24,107 bases of DNA, from contig WRBG01000008.1 in NCBI GenBank assembly GCA_009784635.1, forward strand, positions 1 through 24,107, in the 5' to 3' direction. The position numbers were made by a program, and so were the translations under genes. This DNA is from Bacteroidales bacterium. GTDB taxonomy: Bacteria; Bacteroidota; Bacteroidia; Bacteroidales; UBA932. The stretch's first letter is position 1, and each line of letters opens with the position of its first letter. Positions 16,977 to 23,470 of the stretch are shown piece after piece. Under the pieces are notes generated by a model. That model did no database searches and was not told the DNA's origin. It was given only the letters and a program-made list of their open reading frames with translations.

Positions 16977-18638
16977 TTATTTTTGCGTTAATAATTGTTT
17001 GGCGTTGTTGATGGCGGCCTGACTGATTTCGGAACCGCTCAAAAGGCGGGCGATTTCCATCACGCGCTCTTGAGGATTAAGCTGTTTAAGGCAGGTACGG
17101 CTGCCGGCGGGGCTTTGTTCTTTATATACCAAAAGGTGGTTGGCTCCTTTAGAAGCAATCTGAGGCAAATGGGTAATGGCTATCACCTGCATATTTCCCG
17201 ACATATCGCTGATTACCCGACCCATTTTATCGGCAATCTTTCCCGACACCCCCAAGTCAATTTCGTCAAAAATAATGGTGGGCAAATCATGGGAACGAAC
17301 CATCAAGGACTTCATACAAAGCATGATTCTGGAAAGTTCTCCGCCAGAGGCCACCTGTGCAAGCGCCCCCGGAGCCATTTCTTTATGGGCCGAGAATAGA
17401 AAGTCGGGGCGCTCCCTGCCTAAAGTCCCGTAATCCGGCAAAGGCTCCAAGCGCAACTGCAAGGCCGCATAGGGTATGCCCAACAGCTGCAAACGATGTA
17501 CCGCATCCTGTTCCAAATCCGGCAAGGCTTTTTGACGGGCCTCAGACAATTGCTTGGCCGCTTGGTCAAGAGCTAACTTAGCCTCCTGCAATTCTCGGTC
17601 TATGGCTGCCAAAAGCGCCCGGGCTTCTTCCATGCCCTCACATTCGGACGACAAGCGGTCCCGGCAAGCCACCAACTCCTCTACAGAGCCGCAGTGGTGC
17701 TTGTGCTGCAAATCGTACAACAGGTCTAACCGCCGGTTCACTGCCTCTAAACGCTTGGGATTGTCTTGTACCTTTTGCTCTGTAGCCGTCCATTCGGCGC
17801 AGAGGTCTTTTAATTCTATCCGCAAACCCTCTAAACGATGGGCCGATTCCCGAAGGCCTGCATACAGGGGAAGCGTTTTTTGCATGATGCCCCAAGTCTC
17901 GCGCAGCAGGGGCAAAACGGCCCGTTCCTCTTCCTGCAAAAGCCCAAGCATGGCAAACAAATTGGCTTTAATCTCTCCGGCGTGGACAAGAGCAGCCCGC
18001 TCCTCCTCCAACTCCTGCTGCTCTCCCGGACTTAATTGGGCGGCCCTAAGCTGTTCCCATTGAAAATACCGGTAGTCCTGCTCTTTTTCTCCCTGTAAAA
18101 CAAGGGTTTCTTGAGTCTGACGCTTGGCCTCTGTAGTCCGGTAATGCTGTAAAGCCCGCCGGTAGGCCATCCTTTGTTCGTCCAAGCCCGCATAGGCGTC
18201 TATCAGCAATAACTGAAATTCGCTCTGCTTCAAGAGCAGGTTTTCGTGTTGGGCGTGAACGTCAATCAATTTATCGCCTAACTGCCTCAGCGCCGGTAAG
18301 CCCGCGGGCACGTCGTTTACAAAGGTACGCGACTTTCCGGCCGGACTAATGACCCTGCGAATCACCAACTCAGCCCCCGATTCGATTTCGTTTTCGGCTA
18401 ATATGTCTTCTATGCCCGGATAGCCGGCGACTCTAAAAGTCCCCTCGACCACGCAATTTCGTTTGGGGTCTCTGACTACGCCCTGCTCTGCCCTTTGTCC
18501 CAAAATCAAGGACAAGGCTCCCAAAAGAATAGACTTTCCGGCTCCCGTTTCTCCGGTAATCATGGTCAATCCCGCCGGAAAATCAATCTCCAAAGAGTCA
18601 ATTAACACGTAATTATCAACCAATAACCGCGTAAGCAT
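16977..18638 (-). CDS. recN: DNA repair ATPase RecN
   Basis: An SMC-like ATPase that acts early in recombinational repair of double-strand breaks. The 553-residue protein has its ATPase head split by a long coiled coil. The N-terminal half shows Walker A GETGAGKS at 29-36 and a Q-loop region VHAQHEN at 128-134. The charged helical middle spans about 150-400. The C-terminal half carries signature SGGELSR from 431, Walker B TIIFDEID about 454-461 and H-loop ITHLPQIA around His490. It sits 13 nt downstream of rpoZ with no room for a promoter, so it depends on the trxB promoter or an internal one. In several Bacteroidota genomes coaBC lies between rpoZ and recN; here it does not. Confidence 0.97.
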   Translation of the reverse strand: MLTRLLVDNYVLIDSLEIDFPAGLTMITGETGAGKSILLGALSLILGQRAEQGVVRDPKRNCVVEGTFRVAGYPGIEDILAENEIESGAELVIRRVISPAGKSRTFVNDVPAGLPALRQLGDKLIDVHAQHENLLLKQSEFQLLLIDAYAGLDEQRMAYRRALQHYRTTEAKRQTQETLVLQGEKEQDYRYFQWEQLRAAQLSPGEQQELEEERAALVHAGEIKANLFAMLGLLQEEERAVLPLLRETWGIMQKTLPLYAGLRESAHRLEGLRIELKDLCAEWTATEQKVQDNPKRLEAVNRRLDLLYDLQHKHHCGSVEELVACRDRLSSECEGMEEARALLAAIDRELQEAKLALDQAAKQLSEARQKALPDLEQDAVHRLQLLGIPYAALQLRLEPLPDYGTLGRERPDFLFSAHKEMAPGALAQVASGGELSRIMLCMKSLMVRSHDLPTIIFDEIDLGVSGKIADKMGRVISDMSGNMQVIAITHLPQIASKGANHLLVYKEQSPAGSRTCLKQLNPQERVMEIARLLSGSEISQAAINNAKQLLTQK

Positions 18639-18651
18639 GGCCTTGCGTCCC

Positions 18652-18981
18652 CTATTGAGGATTCTCTATCTTGCGGTAATAAATTTTTCCTGCTTCAAAC
18701 TCGTTTATGGCCGACAAGGTGGGCTTGGGCTGACGCTCATAGTAGCGGGAAATTTCTATCTGCTCCCTGTTCTCAAAGGTCTCCTCAAGGGTGTCGGCAT
18801 AACTGGAAAACTCCTCCAATTTGGCGTTGAGTTCCTGTTTCATTTCTGCCGCAATCTGATTGGCCCGCTTGGCCATAATCATTACCGACTCGTAAATATT
18901 GCCGGTAGGCTCGGTCAGTTTGGAAATGTTTCTGGTAACAGTATTGCTTGCAGCCTGCTGTTTTTTTGTATCTATCTTCAT
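18652..18981 (-). CDS. rpoZ: RNA polymerase omega subunit, Bacteroidota type
   Basis: A 109-residue protein matching the Rpb6/omega family as found in Bacteroidota: NTVTRNISKLTEPTGNIYES leads into VMIMAKRANQIAAEMKQEL, the conserved helix that clamps the beta-prime C-terminus. The rest is acidic and ends YYERQPKPTLSAINEFEAG, a tail typical of this lineage. It would act in transcription complex assembly. Its place 12 nt after bamD and before recN is a common Bacteroidota neighbourhood, which supports the call despite weak similarity to proteobacterial omega. I am fairly sure of the identification. Confidence 0.86.
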   Translation of the reverse strand: MKIDTKKQQAASNTVTRNISKLTEPTGNIYESVMIMAKRANQIAAEMKQELNAKLEEFSSYADTLEETFENREQIEISRYYERQPKPTLSAINEFEAGKIYYRKIENPQ

Positions 18982-18993
18982 ATCTTTAATTTA

Positions 18994-19800
18994 TTATTCT
19001 ACAACTTCCGGCTCTCTGTCTCTTCCGATGGCTCTTTGGGCGCGTCTAAACATCCCGTCCACTTCGCCTATATATTTGGACTCCGGATATTCGCTTACAA
19101 AGTTGTAATAGGAGTCTATCACCGTTAGAAACCGTTCCCGCTGACGAAAAGAGACACTGTTTATGGCATACCTAAAATTAGCGGCCACAATGTAGTACAT
19201 AATCTCCTCTCGGTATCTGTTGTCGGGATTGTCCCGCAATACATTTCTGAGGGCAAAGGCCGCCGCCCTGTAATTTTCTATTCTATAATACAATTTTGCC
19301 GATTCAAAACTTTTCTTCTCGATTCGCTCATTAAGTTCGTCCAATTTTTTCCAACAATCTTCTGCAAACTCTGAGTCGGGGTAATCGTATAGAAATTCGT
19401 TAATTACCGAAATGGCCGTATACGTGGGCAACTGGTCCAACTCCCATCGGTAGGTCATGCCGTACAAACATTCTATACGCAAATACCTTGCCTTGGGAGT
19501 AAAAGGACTGCGGGGAAATATTTGGGAAAACTGGTCAAAGGTGCTCTCGGCCTCGTCGTAATATCCTCCGTAATATTGACTTAGTCCCAAATAGTATTGC
19601 ACCGAATCGTCTCTTGCCGTACCTCGGTTAATCAGCACAATCTGACCAAACAACTCTTTGGCGCGGTTATACTTTCCTGCGTTGTAAAATTCAAAGGCCT
19701 TTTGGTACTTCAAATCCGCATCGGGACTGCGCAACAGCAGTTCGTATTGGCTGGCGCAACCGGCCAACAGGATTACCAATAATAAAAAATATCTGTTCAT
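18994..19800 (-). CDS. bamD: Outer-membrane assembly lipoprotein BamD
   Basis: Lipoprotein partner of BamA, anchored on the inner face of the outer membrane and helping fold barrel proteins. The 268-residue protein has a lipoprotein signal with lipobox LAGC (Cys15). Helical repeats of TPR type follow: DLKYQKAFEFYNAGKYNRAKELFGQIV, then QYYLGLSQYYGGYYDEAESTFDQF, then later SAKLYYRIENYRAAAFALRNVL, each segment with the A/G/Y spacing typical of TPRs. It starts one base after the trxB stop and is followed by rpoZ. bamA lies elsewhere in the window (3808-6330) in a different operon. Confidence 0.94.
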   Translation of the reverse strand: MNRYFLLLVILLAGCASQYELLLRSPDADLKYQKAFEFYNAGKYNRAKELFGQIVLINRGTARDDSVQYYLGLSQYYGGYYDEAESTFDQFSQIFPRSPFTPKARYLRIECLYGMTYRWELDQLPTYTAISVINEFLYDYPDSEFAEDCWKKLDELNERIEKKSFESAKLYYRIENYRAAAFALRNVLRDNPDNRYREEIMYYIVAANFRYAINSVSFRQRERFLTVIDSYYNFVSEYPESKYIGEVDGMFRRAQRAIGRDREPEVVE

Positions 19801-19801
19801 G

Positions 19802-20737
19802 CTATTTATGTTCTAATTCCGATAAAAAACGCTCTGCGTCCATAGCCGCCCTGCATCCGGAGCCTGCCGCTGTAATCGCTTGGCGATACAGGGGGTCCTG
19901 TACGTCTCCGGCGGCAAAAACACCCGGCACATTGGTTTTGGAAGTTTTGCCGTCGGTAATGATATAGCCTTCGGAATCCAAGGCTATCCAAGGACGGAAG
20001 ACCTCGGAATTGGGATGATGGCCTATGGCCAAGAAAAATCCGTGGAGCGGAATTTCCTTTTCTTCTCCGCTTTGATGACGCAGTCTGAGGCCGGTAACCC
20101 CGCTGTCGTCTCCCAATACCTCGATGGTTTGGTACTCCCACAGAATATGGATGTTGAGGCAATTTTTTACCCTTTCCTGCATGGCTTGAGAGGCCCTTAA
20201 CACATTCCGTCTGACTATCATATACACCTTTTTGCACAATCCGGCAAGGTAAAGCGCTTCTTCGCAGGCCGTATCTCCGCCTCCCACCACGGCCACCTCT
20301 TTGCCCCTGTAAAAAAAGCCGTCGCAGGTGGCGCAGGCAGAAACGCCTTGACCCCTAAAACGCTCTTCTGACGGGAGGCCTAAGTATTTGGCAGTGGCTC
20401 CGGTAGCAATAATCAGACTGTCTGCTTCCATGTCTTTCTCGTCGTCTATCCTAATCGCAAAAGGATGGACGCTCAAATCTGTTTGGGTTACTGTTCCAAA
20501 CCTCACTTCTGTTCCAAAGCGCTCTGCTTGAGCGCGGAGTTCGTCCATCATTACGGGACCGGAAATGCCGTTGGGATAACCCGGAAAGTTTTCGATTTCT
20601 GTGGTGACAGTCAACTGTCCACCCGGCTGAATACCTTGGTACACAACCGGATTAAGACCGGCTCTGGCAGCATAAACGGCCGCCGTGTACCCGGCCGGCC
20701 CGCTACCGATAATGAGGCATTTGATACGTTCTTTCAT
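19802..20737 (-). CDS. trxB: Thioredoxin reductase
   Basis: FAD enzyme passing electrons from NADPH to thioredoxin in the cytoplasm. The 311 residues show FAD-binding GSGPAGYTAA at 11-20, the redox disulfide Cys135-Ala-Thr-Cys138 (SACATCDGFF), NADPH-binding GGGDTACEEA at 152-161 with the following VRRNVLR, and a C-terminal FAD motif GVFAAGDVQD. The frame is open upstream to 20791, but the added 18 residues are not family-like and cover a promoter. A TATCTTTG on the minus strand at 20763-20756, just before the ATG at 20737, supports the shorter start. It heads the operon trxB-bamD-rpoZ-recN-nagB. Confidence 0.96.
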   Translation of the reverse strand: MKERIKCLIIGSGPAGYTAAVYAARAGLNPVVYQGIQPGGQLTVTTEIENFPGYPNGISGPVMMDELRAQAERFGTEVRFGTVTQTDLSVHPFAIRIDDEKDMEADSLIIATGATAKYLGLPSEERFRGQGVSACATCDGFFYRGKEVAVVGGGDTACEEALYLAGLCKKVYMIVRRNVLRASQAMQERVKNCLNIHILWEYQTIEVLGDDSGVTGLRLRHQSGEEKEIPLHGFFLAIGHHPNSEVFRPWIALDSEGYIITDGKTSKTNVPGVFAAGDVQDPLYRQAITAAGSGCRAAMDAERFLSELEHK

Positions 20738-20755
20738 ATATCCCAATTGAAACCG

Positions 20756-20787
20756 CAAAGATAGATTATTTACGATTATTTTGCAAT
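20756..20787 (-). promoter_or_regulatory. Promoter of the trxB operon
   Basis: On the minus strand ATTG at 20787-20784 lies 20 nt before TATCTTTG at 20763-20756, close to the TTTG/TAnnTTTG consensus. The -7 ends 18 nt before the trxB ATG. It interleaves with the divergent tRNA promoter. Confidence 0.6.
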
Positions 20788-20810
20788 TCAAAAAACATGC
20801 CGTAACTTTG
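20780..20810 (+). promoter_or_regulatory. Promoter of tRNA-Pro
   Basis: TTTG at 20780-20783, 19 nt, then TAACTTTG at 20803-20810: a full match to TTTG-N19-TAnnTTTG. The start would fall about 6 nt before the mature tRNA 5' end. Confidence 0.7.
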
Positions 20811-20822
20811 TGGCTTCAAAAT

Positions 20823-20896
20823 CGGGGCGTAGCGCAGTTGGCTAGCGCACTTGCATGGGGTGCAAGGGGTCGGACGTTCGAATCGTCTCGCTCCGA
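20823..20896 (+). tRNA. tRNA-Pro (anticodon GGG)
   Basis: All four arms fold over 74 nt. Acceptor CGGGGCG pairs with CGCTCCG (one G-T). The D-arm is GCGC/GCGC. The anticodon stem CTTGC/GCAAG holds the loop ATGGGGT with anticodon GGG at 20857-20859. The T-arm GGACG-TTCGAAT-CGTCT has one G-T pair, and the discriminator is A at 20896. The loop sequence matches known proline tRNAs. The 3' CCA is not encoded (CAA follows). Confidence 0.96.
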
Positions 20897-20926
20897 CAAG
20901 TTGAAAATCTGACAGTTCAAGACAAT

Positions 20927-20963
20927 AGCAGGAAAATCCAAAGGAGTTTTCCTGCTTGTTTTT
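20927..20963 (+). terminator. Intrinsic terminator after tRNA-Pro
   Basis: AGCAGGAAAAT (20927-20937) pairs with GTTTTCCTGCT (20946-20956), 11 pairs including one G-T around an 8-nt loop, followed by TGTTTTT. It lies 30 nt after the tRNA. Confidence 0.8.
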
Positions 20964-21102
20964 AACAAAAGATTAAACTTTTTTGTACGTTTGTGGCGGA
21001 CATCCATTTCCACAAATTTTTAATCACAATTACTTGAATGTCAAAAAGGAAAACTTTCCATGAAGTTTTTTGAGAAAAAATCGCGAAACCGCTACGTGGT
21101 AT

Positions 21103-21122
21103 TAGTAAAATTACTATCTTTG
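21103..21122 (+). promoter_or_regulatory. Promoter and candidate operator of hicAB-1
   Basis: TATCTTTG at 21115-21122 is an exact -7 element, 26 nt before the hicA ATG. Overlapping it by two bases is a perfect inverted repeat, TAGTAA-AA-TTACTA (21103-21116). It is a likely binding site for the HicB antitoxin, whose C-terminus looks like a helix-turn-helix. Operator function is inference. Confidence 0.55.
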
Positions 21123-21148
21123 TCGTGTAATCCAAAAGCAAAGAAACA

Positions 21149-21337
21149 ATGAAATACTCAGAAGCAGAGAAGAAGTTGAAGAAAGAGGGGTGTTACTTTC
21201 TTAGGAATGGTTCAAAGCACCCAATTTGGGAGAGCCCAATCACAGGATTCCAATTCGCCATGAGTTATCATAAAAGCGAAGAAGTTCCTTCTGGGACATT
21301 GAAAAGTATAAGCATACAATCGGGGGTTAAACTTTAG
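21149..21337 (+). CDS. hicA: HicA-like mRNA interferase toxin (module 1)
   Basis: A 62-residue protein of the HicA family, small RNA-cleaving toxins with a double-stranded-RNA-binding-like fold. The N-terminal helix MKYSEAEKKLKKEGC leads into the catalytic strand LRNGSKHPIW with His24. The tail (HKSEEVPSGTLKSISIQSGV) matches the HicA pattern in which residues after the H.SEEVP turn form the final helix. Compared with the common GSH form, the histidine is preceded by an inserted Lys (GSKH). The partner hicB begins 23 nt downstream, and a promoter with a palindrome lies upstream. No Shine-Dalgarno is seen; the ATG follows a CAAAGAAAC leader. Confidence 0.88.
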   Translation: MKYSEAEKKLKKEGCYFLRNGSKHPIWESPITGFQFAMSYHKSEEVPSGTLKSISIQSGVKL

Positions 21338-21360
21338 CCTCCAATAAAAAATGGTATAAG

Positions 21361-21786
21361 ATGGAAACAAAAAAACTAAAAGTTAAGGCATTTATTGAGC
21401 GAGGTGCAAATGGGAAGTACGGCGTTTACTTAGACCACGATGAAACCCGTTTGAACTATGGGATTTTTGGAGAGGGCAGTTCTGCTGAAGAGGCAATCAA
21501 TGATTTCTACGGATGTTATGAGGACATAAAGATGTCGTTACGAGAAGACGGGAAATCGTTTTTTGAGGTAGATTTTGATATTCAGTACGACGTCGCCTCG
21601 TTTCTAAACTATTATTCAAAGATTCTTACGTTGTCAGGCTTGGAAAAAGTAACAGGAATCAATCAACGCCAGCTTGGACACTACGTACAAGGTAGGACAC
21701 TGCCCCGTCCCGAAACGGTAAAAAAAATTGAAACTTCTTTACACGCCTTGTCGGTCGAATTGGGCCAAGTGCGCTTTTGCGTATAG
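21361..21786 (+). CDS. hicB: HicB-like antitoxin (module 1)
   Basis: A 141-residue antitoxin predicted to bind HicA and its own promoter. Residues about 7-70 look like the degenerate RNase H-like HicB domain (VKAFIERGANGKYGVYLDHD, then SSAEEAINDFYGCYEDI). Residues about 92-131 form a helix-turn-helix (LSGLEKVTGINQRQLGHYVQ and onward, with the PRPETVKKIE recognition region). The module-2 antitoxin shares the SGLEK-TGI-Q-QLG core, so the two are homologous, but most other positions differ and cross-talk may be limited. The gene ends at 21786. Its last bases, from TGCGTATA, are also the start of a repeat found again at 23248. Confidence 0.88.
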   Translation: METKKLKVKAFIERGANGKYGVYLDHDETRLNYGIFGEGSSAEEAINDFYGCYEDIKMSLREDGKSFFEVDFDIQYDVASFLNYYSKILTLSGLEKVTGINQRQLGHYVQGRTLPRPETVKKIETSLHALSVELGQVRFCV

Positions 21787-21865
21787 CTTAGGATGACACT
21801 ACTGGACGCAGTCTTTTTAAAGCTGTGATAAACAAAGCAATGAGAGAATTTGCTTGGAGGATGAA
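21778..21865 (+). repeat. Repeat copy A, downstream of hicAB-1
   Basis: First of two direct, diverged copies (the other is at 23248-23366). 21778-21809 aligns with 23248-23280 at 27 of 32 paired bases with one gap. 21810-21846 aligns with 23318-23354 at 29 of 37. After a 7-nt gap, 21854-21865 matches 23355-23366 at 10 of 12. It starts in the last codons of hicB-1 and ends before the convergent DUF4468-like gene. Origin unknown; possibly a decayed short gene. Confidence 0.75.
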
Positions 21866-21880
21866 CCATATTGATTGTTT

Positions 21881-22396
21881 CTACCAGTTGGCGTTTCTCT
21901 CCGATAGCCGATAATTAACAAAAATCCATTGCCTTAGAGACTCAACATTGCTTCTCCAGTTATTCCTTACGTACTGCAGGTCGCGGTCGTATTTTTTAAA
22001 CTCTTTCCAATTATTTTCTCTCCTTTTATCATTAAGATATTGACGATAAATGCTCTTGGGATTGTCTATTGTAATCCTTACTAATTCATCCTTAACTTCT
22101 ACTGTAATAGTTTGAGTAGCCCTGTACCATATCCTCTTAAACCGGTAATCAATAGCATATTTGTATTTTACTTCACTATTGGTTTCCGATAGCATTTCAA
22201 TCGTATTCTGTTCTGCAATAAAGTCTTTACTTTCAAGCCATCTTAGTGCCATCCTGTGCAGCGTATCTGCCGGAGTGTTGGGGATTTCGATTATTCTTTG
22301 CAGCTGCAGAGAATCGGGCGATAGCGTGTTTCGTTGTCCTAACAGCGTTGCAGCGGACAGAAAAAGGGTTAATGTTAGGAGGGTTATTTTTTTCAT
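21881..22396 (-). CDS. Exported DUF4468-like protein
   Basis: A 171-residue protein with a signal peptide (MKKITLLTLTLFLSAATLLGQ). The mature part has a strand-helix-strand layout: LQRIIEIPNTPADTLHRMAL begins it, followed by RWLESKDFIAEQ, then KYKYAIDYRFKRIWYRATQT and ITVEVKDELVRITIDNP. This resembles DUF4468 proteins of Bacteroidota (a TBP-like fold of unknown function) with moderate confidence. The C-terminal third is charged and tryptophan-rich. It is the second gene of a two-gene minus-strand unit, 19 nt after an unrecognised gene, and has an almost identical leader to that gene. The ATG at 22396 is set by the signal peptide. No function assigned. Confidence 0.78.
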   Translation of the reverse strand: MKKITLLTLTLFLSAATLLGQRNTLSPDSLQLQRIIEIPNTPADTLHRMALRWLESKDFIAEQNTIEMLSETNSEVKYKYAIDYRFKRIWYRATQTITVEVKDELVRITIDNPKSIYRQYLNDKRRENNWKEFKKYDRDLQYVRNNWRSNVESLRQWIFVNYRLSERNANW

Positions 22397-22414
22397 AATA
22401 ATTTGATTTTTAAT
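22394..22414 (-). repeat. 21-nt leader repeat before the DUF4468-like gene
   Basis: The 21 bases ending with this gene's ATG match those at 23150-23130, ending with the ATG of the 238-residue gene, at 20 of 21 positions (core ATTAAAAATCAAA). It is probably a translation leader since it lies inside the operon just after the upstream stop. Confidence 0.7.
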
Positions 22415-22415
22415 T

Positions 22416-23132
22416 TCATAACTTCATTTTTTCTAATTGCATGTAGTCTAAATTAAACATATCCTTAATGCCAACCCAAAACAATTCATCACTATAATCC
22501 ATATTATTACGCGATAACCGCACAAACTGACTTTTGCATATAGATTTAACCTCGTTGAAACGATATTTATAGAAATCACCTTCCTTAATTTTAAAATAGT
22601 TTTTCAAAATTTTAATATTAAGGCTCTCTTTTTCAGTGATAATATGCGTATTGATGATAAAATTAATGTATAATAGAATCAAGTCGAGCAAATCTAATCG
22701 GATGTATTTTAGGTCTATGTGGTATTTTTTTAGGATATTATTCAAGTTTTCCCTATTTATTACCCCCTCCCTATCCAACTCATTATTACATATAAGTTTG
22801 ATAATATCAGCAATATAGTTCTTAAAGGTTCCTTTTTCCAAGATGATTGTAAATGCCTCAGATAACTCTAAATCGTTGTGCATAAAGTTTGAATATAAAT
22901 TTTCCACATCGTTATGAAACTCGGAAAACAAAGATAGGTATTTATTGTAATTACCAGCATCCTTGTCTAAATGGTCTTGGCAATATTGAATTAAGTCAAA
23001 TATCTTTGCAGTCTCCAAGTCTCTATCATGCCCCGAAATAGTATCGGCTATCTTCAGTTTGTATTGTTCGAGCGAACTTTTTACCATCGAGCATAGGCGT
23101 TCATTGATTGATGCGTTGTTTGAAAAGTCCAT
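22416..23132 (-). CDS. Unrecognised 238-residue cytosolic protein
   Basis: Complete frame of 238 codons, start ATG at 23132, stop TGA. No signal peptide, no transmembrane helix and no motif I can name. It is predicted mostly helical and rich in Asn, Ile, Leu, Lys and Asp, with much lower G+C than the core genes, consistent with transfer. A hydrophobic helix pair near 145-185 (LLDLILLYINFIINTHIITE, then SLNIKILKNYFKI) could be a TerB-like or similar helical bundle. The C-terminus (ELFWVGIKDMFNLDYMQLEKM) resembles tails of uncharacterised Bacteroidota proteins; both are impressions only. It is the first gene of a two-gene unit with an exported DUF4468-like protein and sits between two toxin-antitoxin modules. 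Function unknown. Confidence 0.82.
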   Translation of the reverse strand: MDFSNNASINERLCSMVKSSLEQYKLKIADTISGHDRDLETAKIFDLIQYCQDHLDKDAGNYNKYLSLFSEFHNDVENLYSNFMHNDLELSEAFTIILEKGTFKNYIADIIKLICNNELDREGVINRENLNNILKKYHIDLKYIRLDLLDLILLYINFIINTHIITEKESLNIKILKNYFKIKEGDFYKYRFNEVKSICKSQFVRLSRNNMDYSDELFWVGIKDMFNLDYMQLEKMKL

Positions 23133-23150
23133 AATATTTTGATTTTTAAT
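23130..23150 (-). repeat. 21-nt leader repeat before the 238-residue gene
   Basis: Second copy of the leader described at 22394-22414, 20 of 21 bases identical, here in front of the first gene of the unit. Confidence 0.7.
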
Positions 23151-23206
23151 ATTTTTATTTATTTAGGTTACTGTACACAATTGTCCCGCAGAGTTAGGAA
23201 CAAACA

Positions 23207-23214
23207 CAAAGGTA
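23207..23214 (-). promoter_or_regulatory. Possible -7 element for the two-gene unit
   Basis: The minus strand reads TACCTTTG at 23214-23207, fitting TAnnTTTG, with no TTTG at -33. It would give a leader of about 68 nt before the 238-residue gene. Confidence 0.4.
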
Positions 23215-23247
23215 CAGAAATAGTTTAAACTACGATAGAAAAGAAAA

Positions 23248-23366
23248 TGCGTATAACTTTAGGATTACCCCACTGTACGCCTCCTGCTCCGGCAGGAGTT
23301 TTGTTTGTTCATCTGGCAGTCTTGTTAATGCGGTGATAAGTAAAGTAATTCGAGTTGGCGGACGAA
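23248..23366 (+). repeat. Repeat copy B, upstream of hicAB-2, with 37-nt insertion
   Basis: Homologous to copy A at 21778-21865, about 81% identical over the two main aligned blocks, but with 37 extra bases at 23281-23317 that hold a terminator-like hairpin. A plus-strand frame without ATG runs open across it to a TAA at 23390-23392 and reads SLVNAVISKVIR where copy A reads SLFKAVINKAMR. Two of the codon differences between the copies are synonymous, hinting at a former coding sequence. Together with the promoters on either side this describes the 338-nt gap before hicA-2. Confidence 0.72.
23281..23309 (+). terminator. Terminator-like hairpin inside repeat copy B
   Basis: CTCCTGC pairs with GCAGGAG around TCCG (23281-23298), 7 perfect pairs, G+C-rich, followed by TTTTGTTTGTT. 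No plus-strand gene obviously ends here, so it may be a relic or insulate hicAB-2 from upstream transcription. Confidence 0.6.
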
Positions 23367-23414
23367 ATAATTTCTCTTTTTATCATAAATAATAGAAAAA
23401 ATGCAATGAATTAT

Positions 23415-23445
23415 TTTGACAATAGAAATAAAAGTATTATCTTTG
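23415..23445 (+). promoter_or_regulatory. Promoter of hicAB-2
   Basis: TTTG at 23415-23418, 19 nt, then TATCTTTG at 23438-23445: a full match to the Bacteroidota consensus. It ends 25 nt before the GTG start of hicA-2. A 6-bp A/T inverted repeat (TTATTT at 23411-23416 with AAATAA at 23426-23431) overlaps it, but in A/T-rich DNA this is weak evidence for an operator. Confidence 0.72.
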
Positions 23446-23470
23446 CAGCGCCAAAGAAACAATAAAAGAT

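Noticed and set aside
20738..20791. 18-residue N-terminal extension of trxB
   Set aside because: Contains the -7 element of the operon and precedes the usual MKERIKCLIIGSGPAG-type start.
20816..21013. 65-codon minus-strand frame covering tRNA-Pro
   Set aside because: It is antisense to the tRNA and its terminator; a well-known type of spurious gene call.
21060..21152. 30-codon frame ending in ATGA overlap with hicA-1
   Set aside because: The hicA-1 promoter and operator lie inside it, and the peptide has no recognisable feature; probably chance.
21778..23366. Repeats as integron attC sites
   Set aside because: TA genes and recurring sites fit an integron idea, but the GTTRRRY and RYYYAAC boxes are missing and no integrase is in the window.
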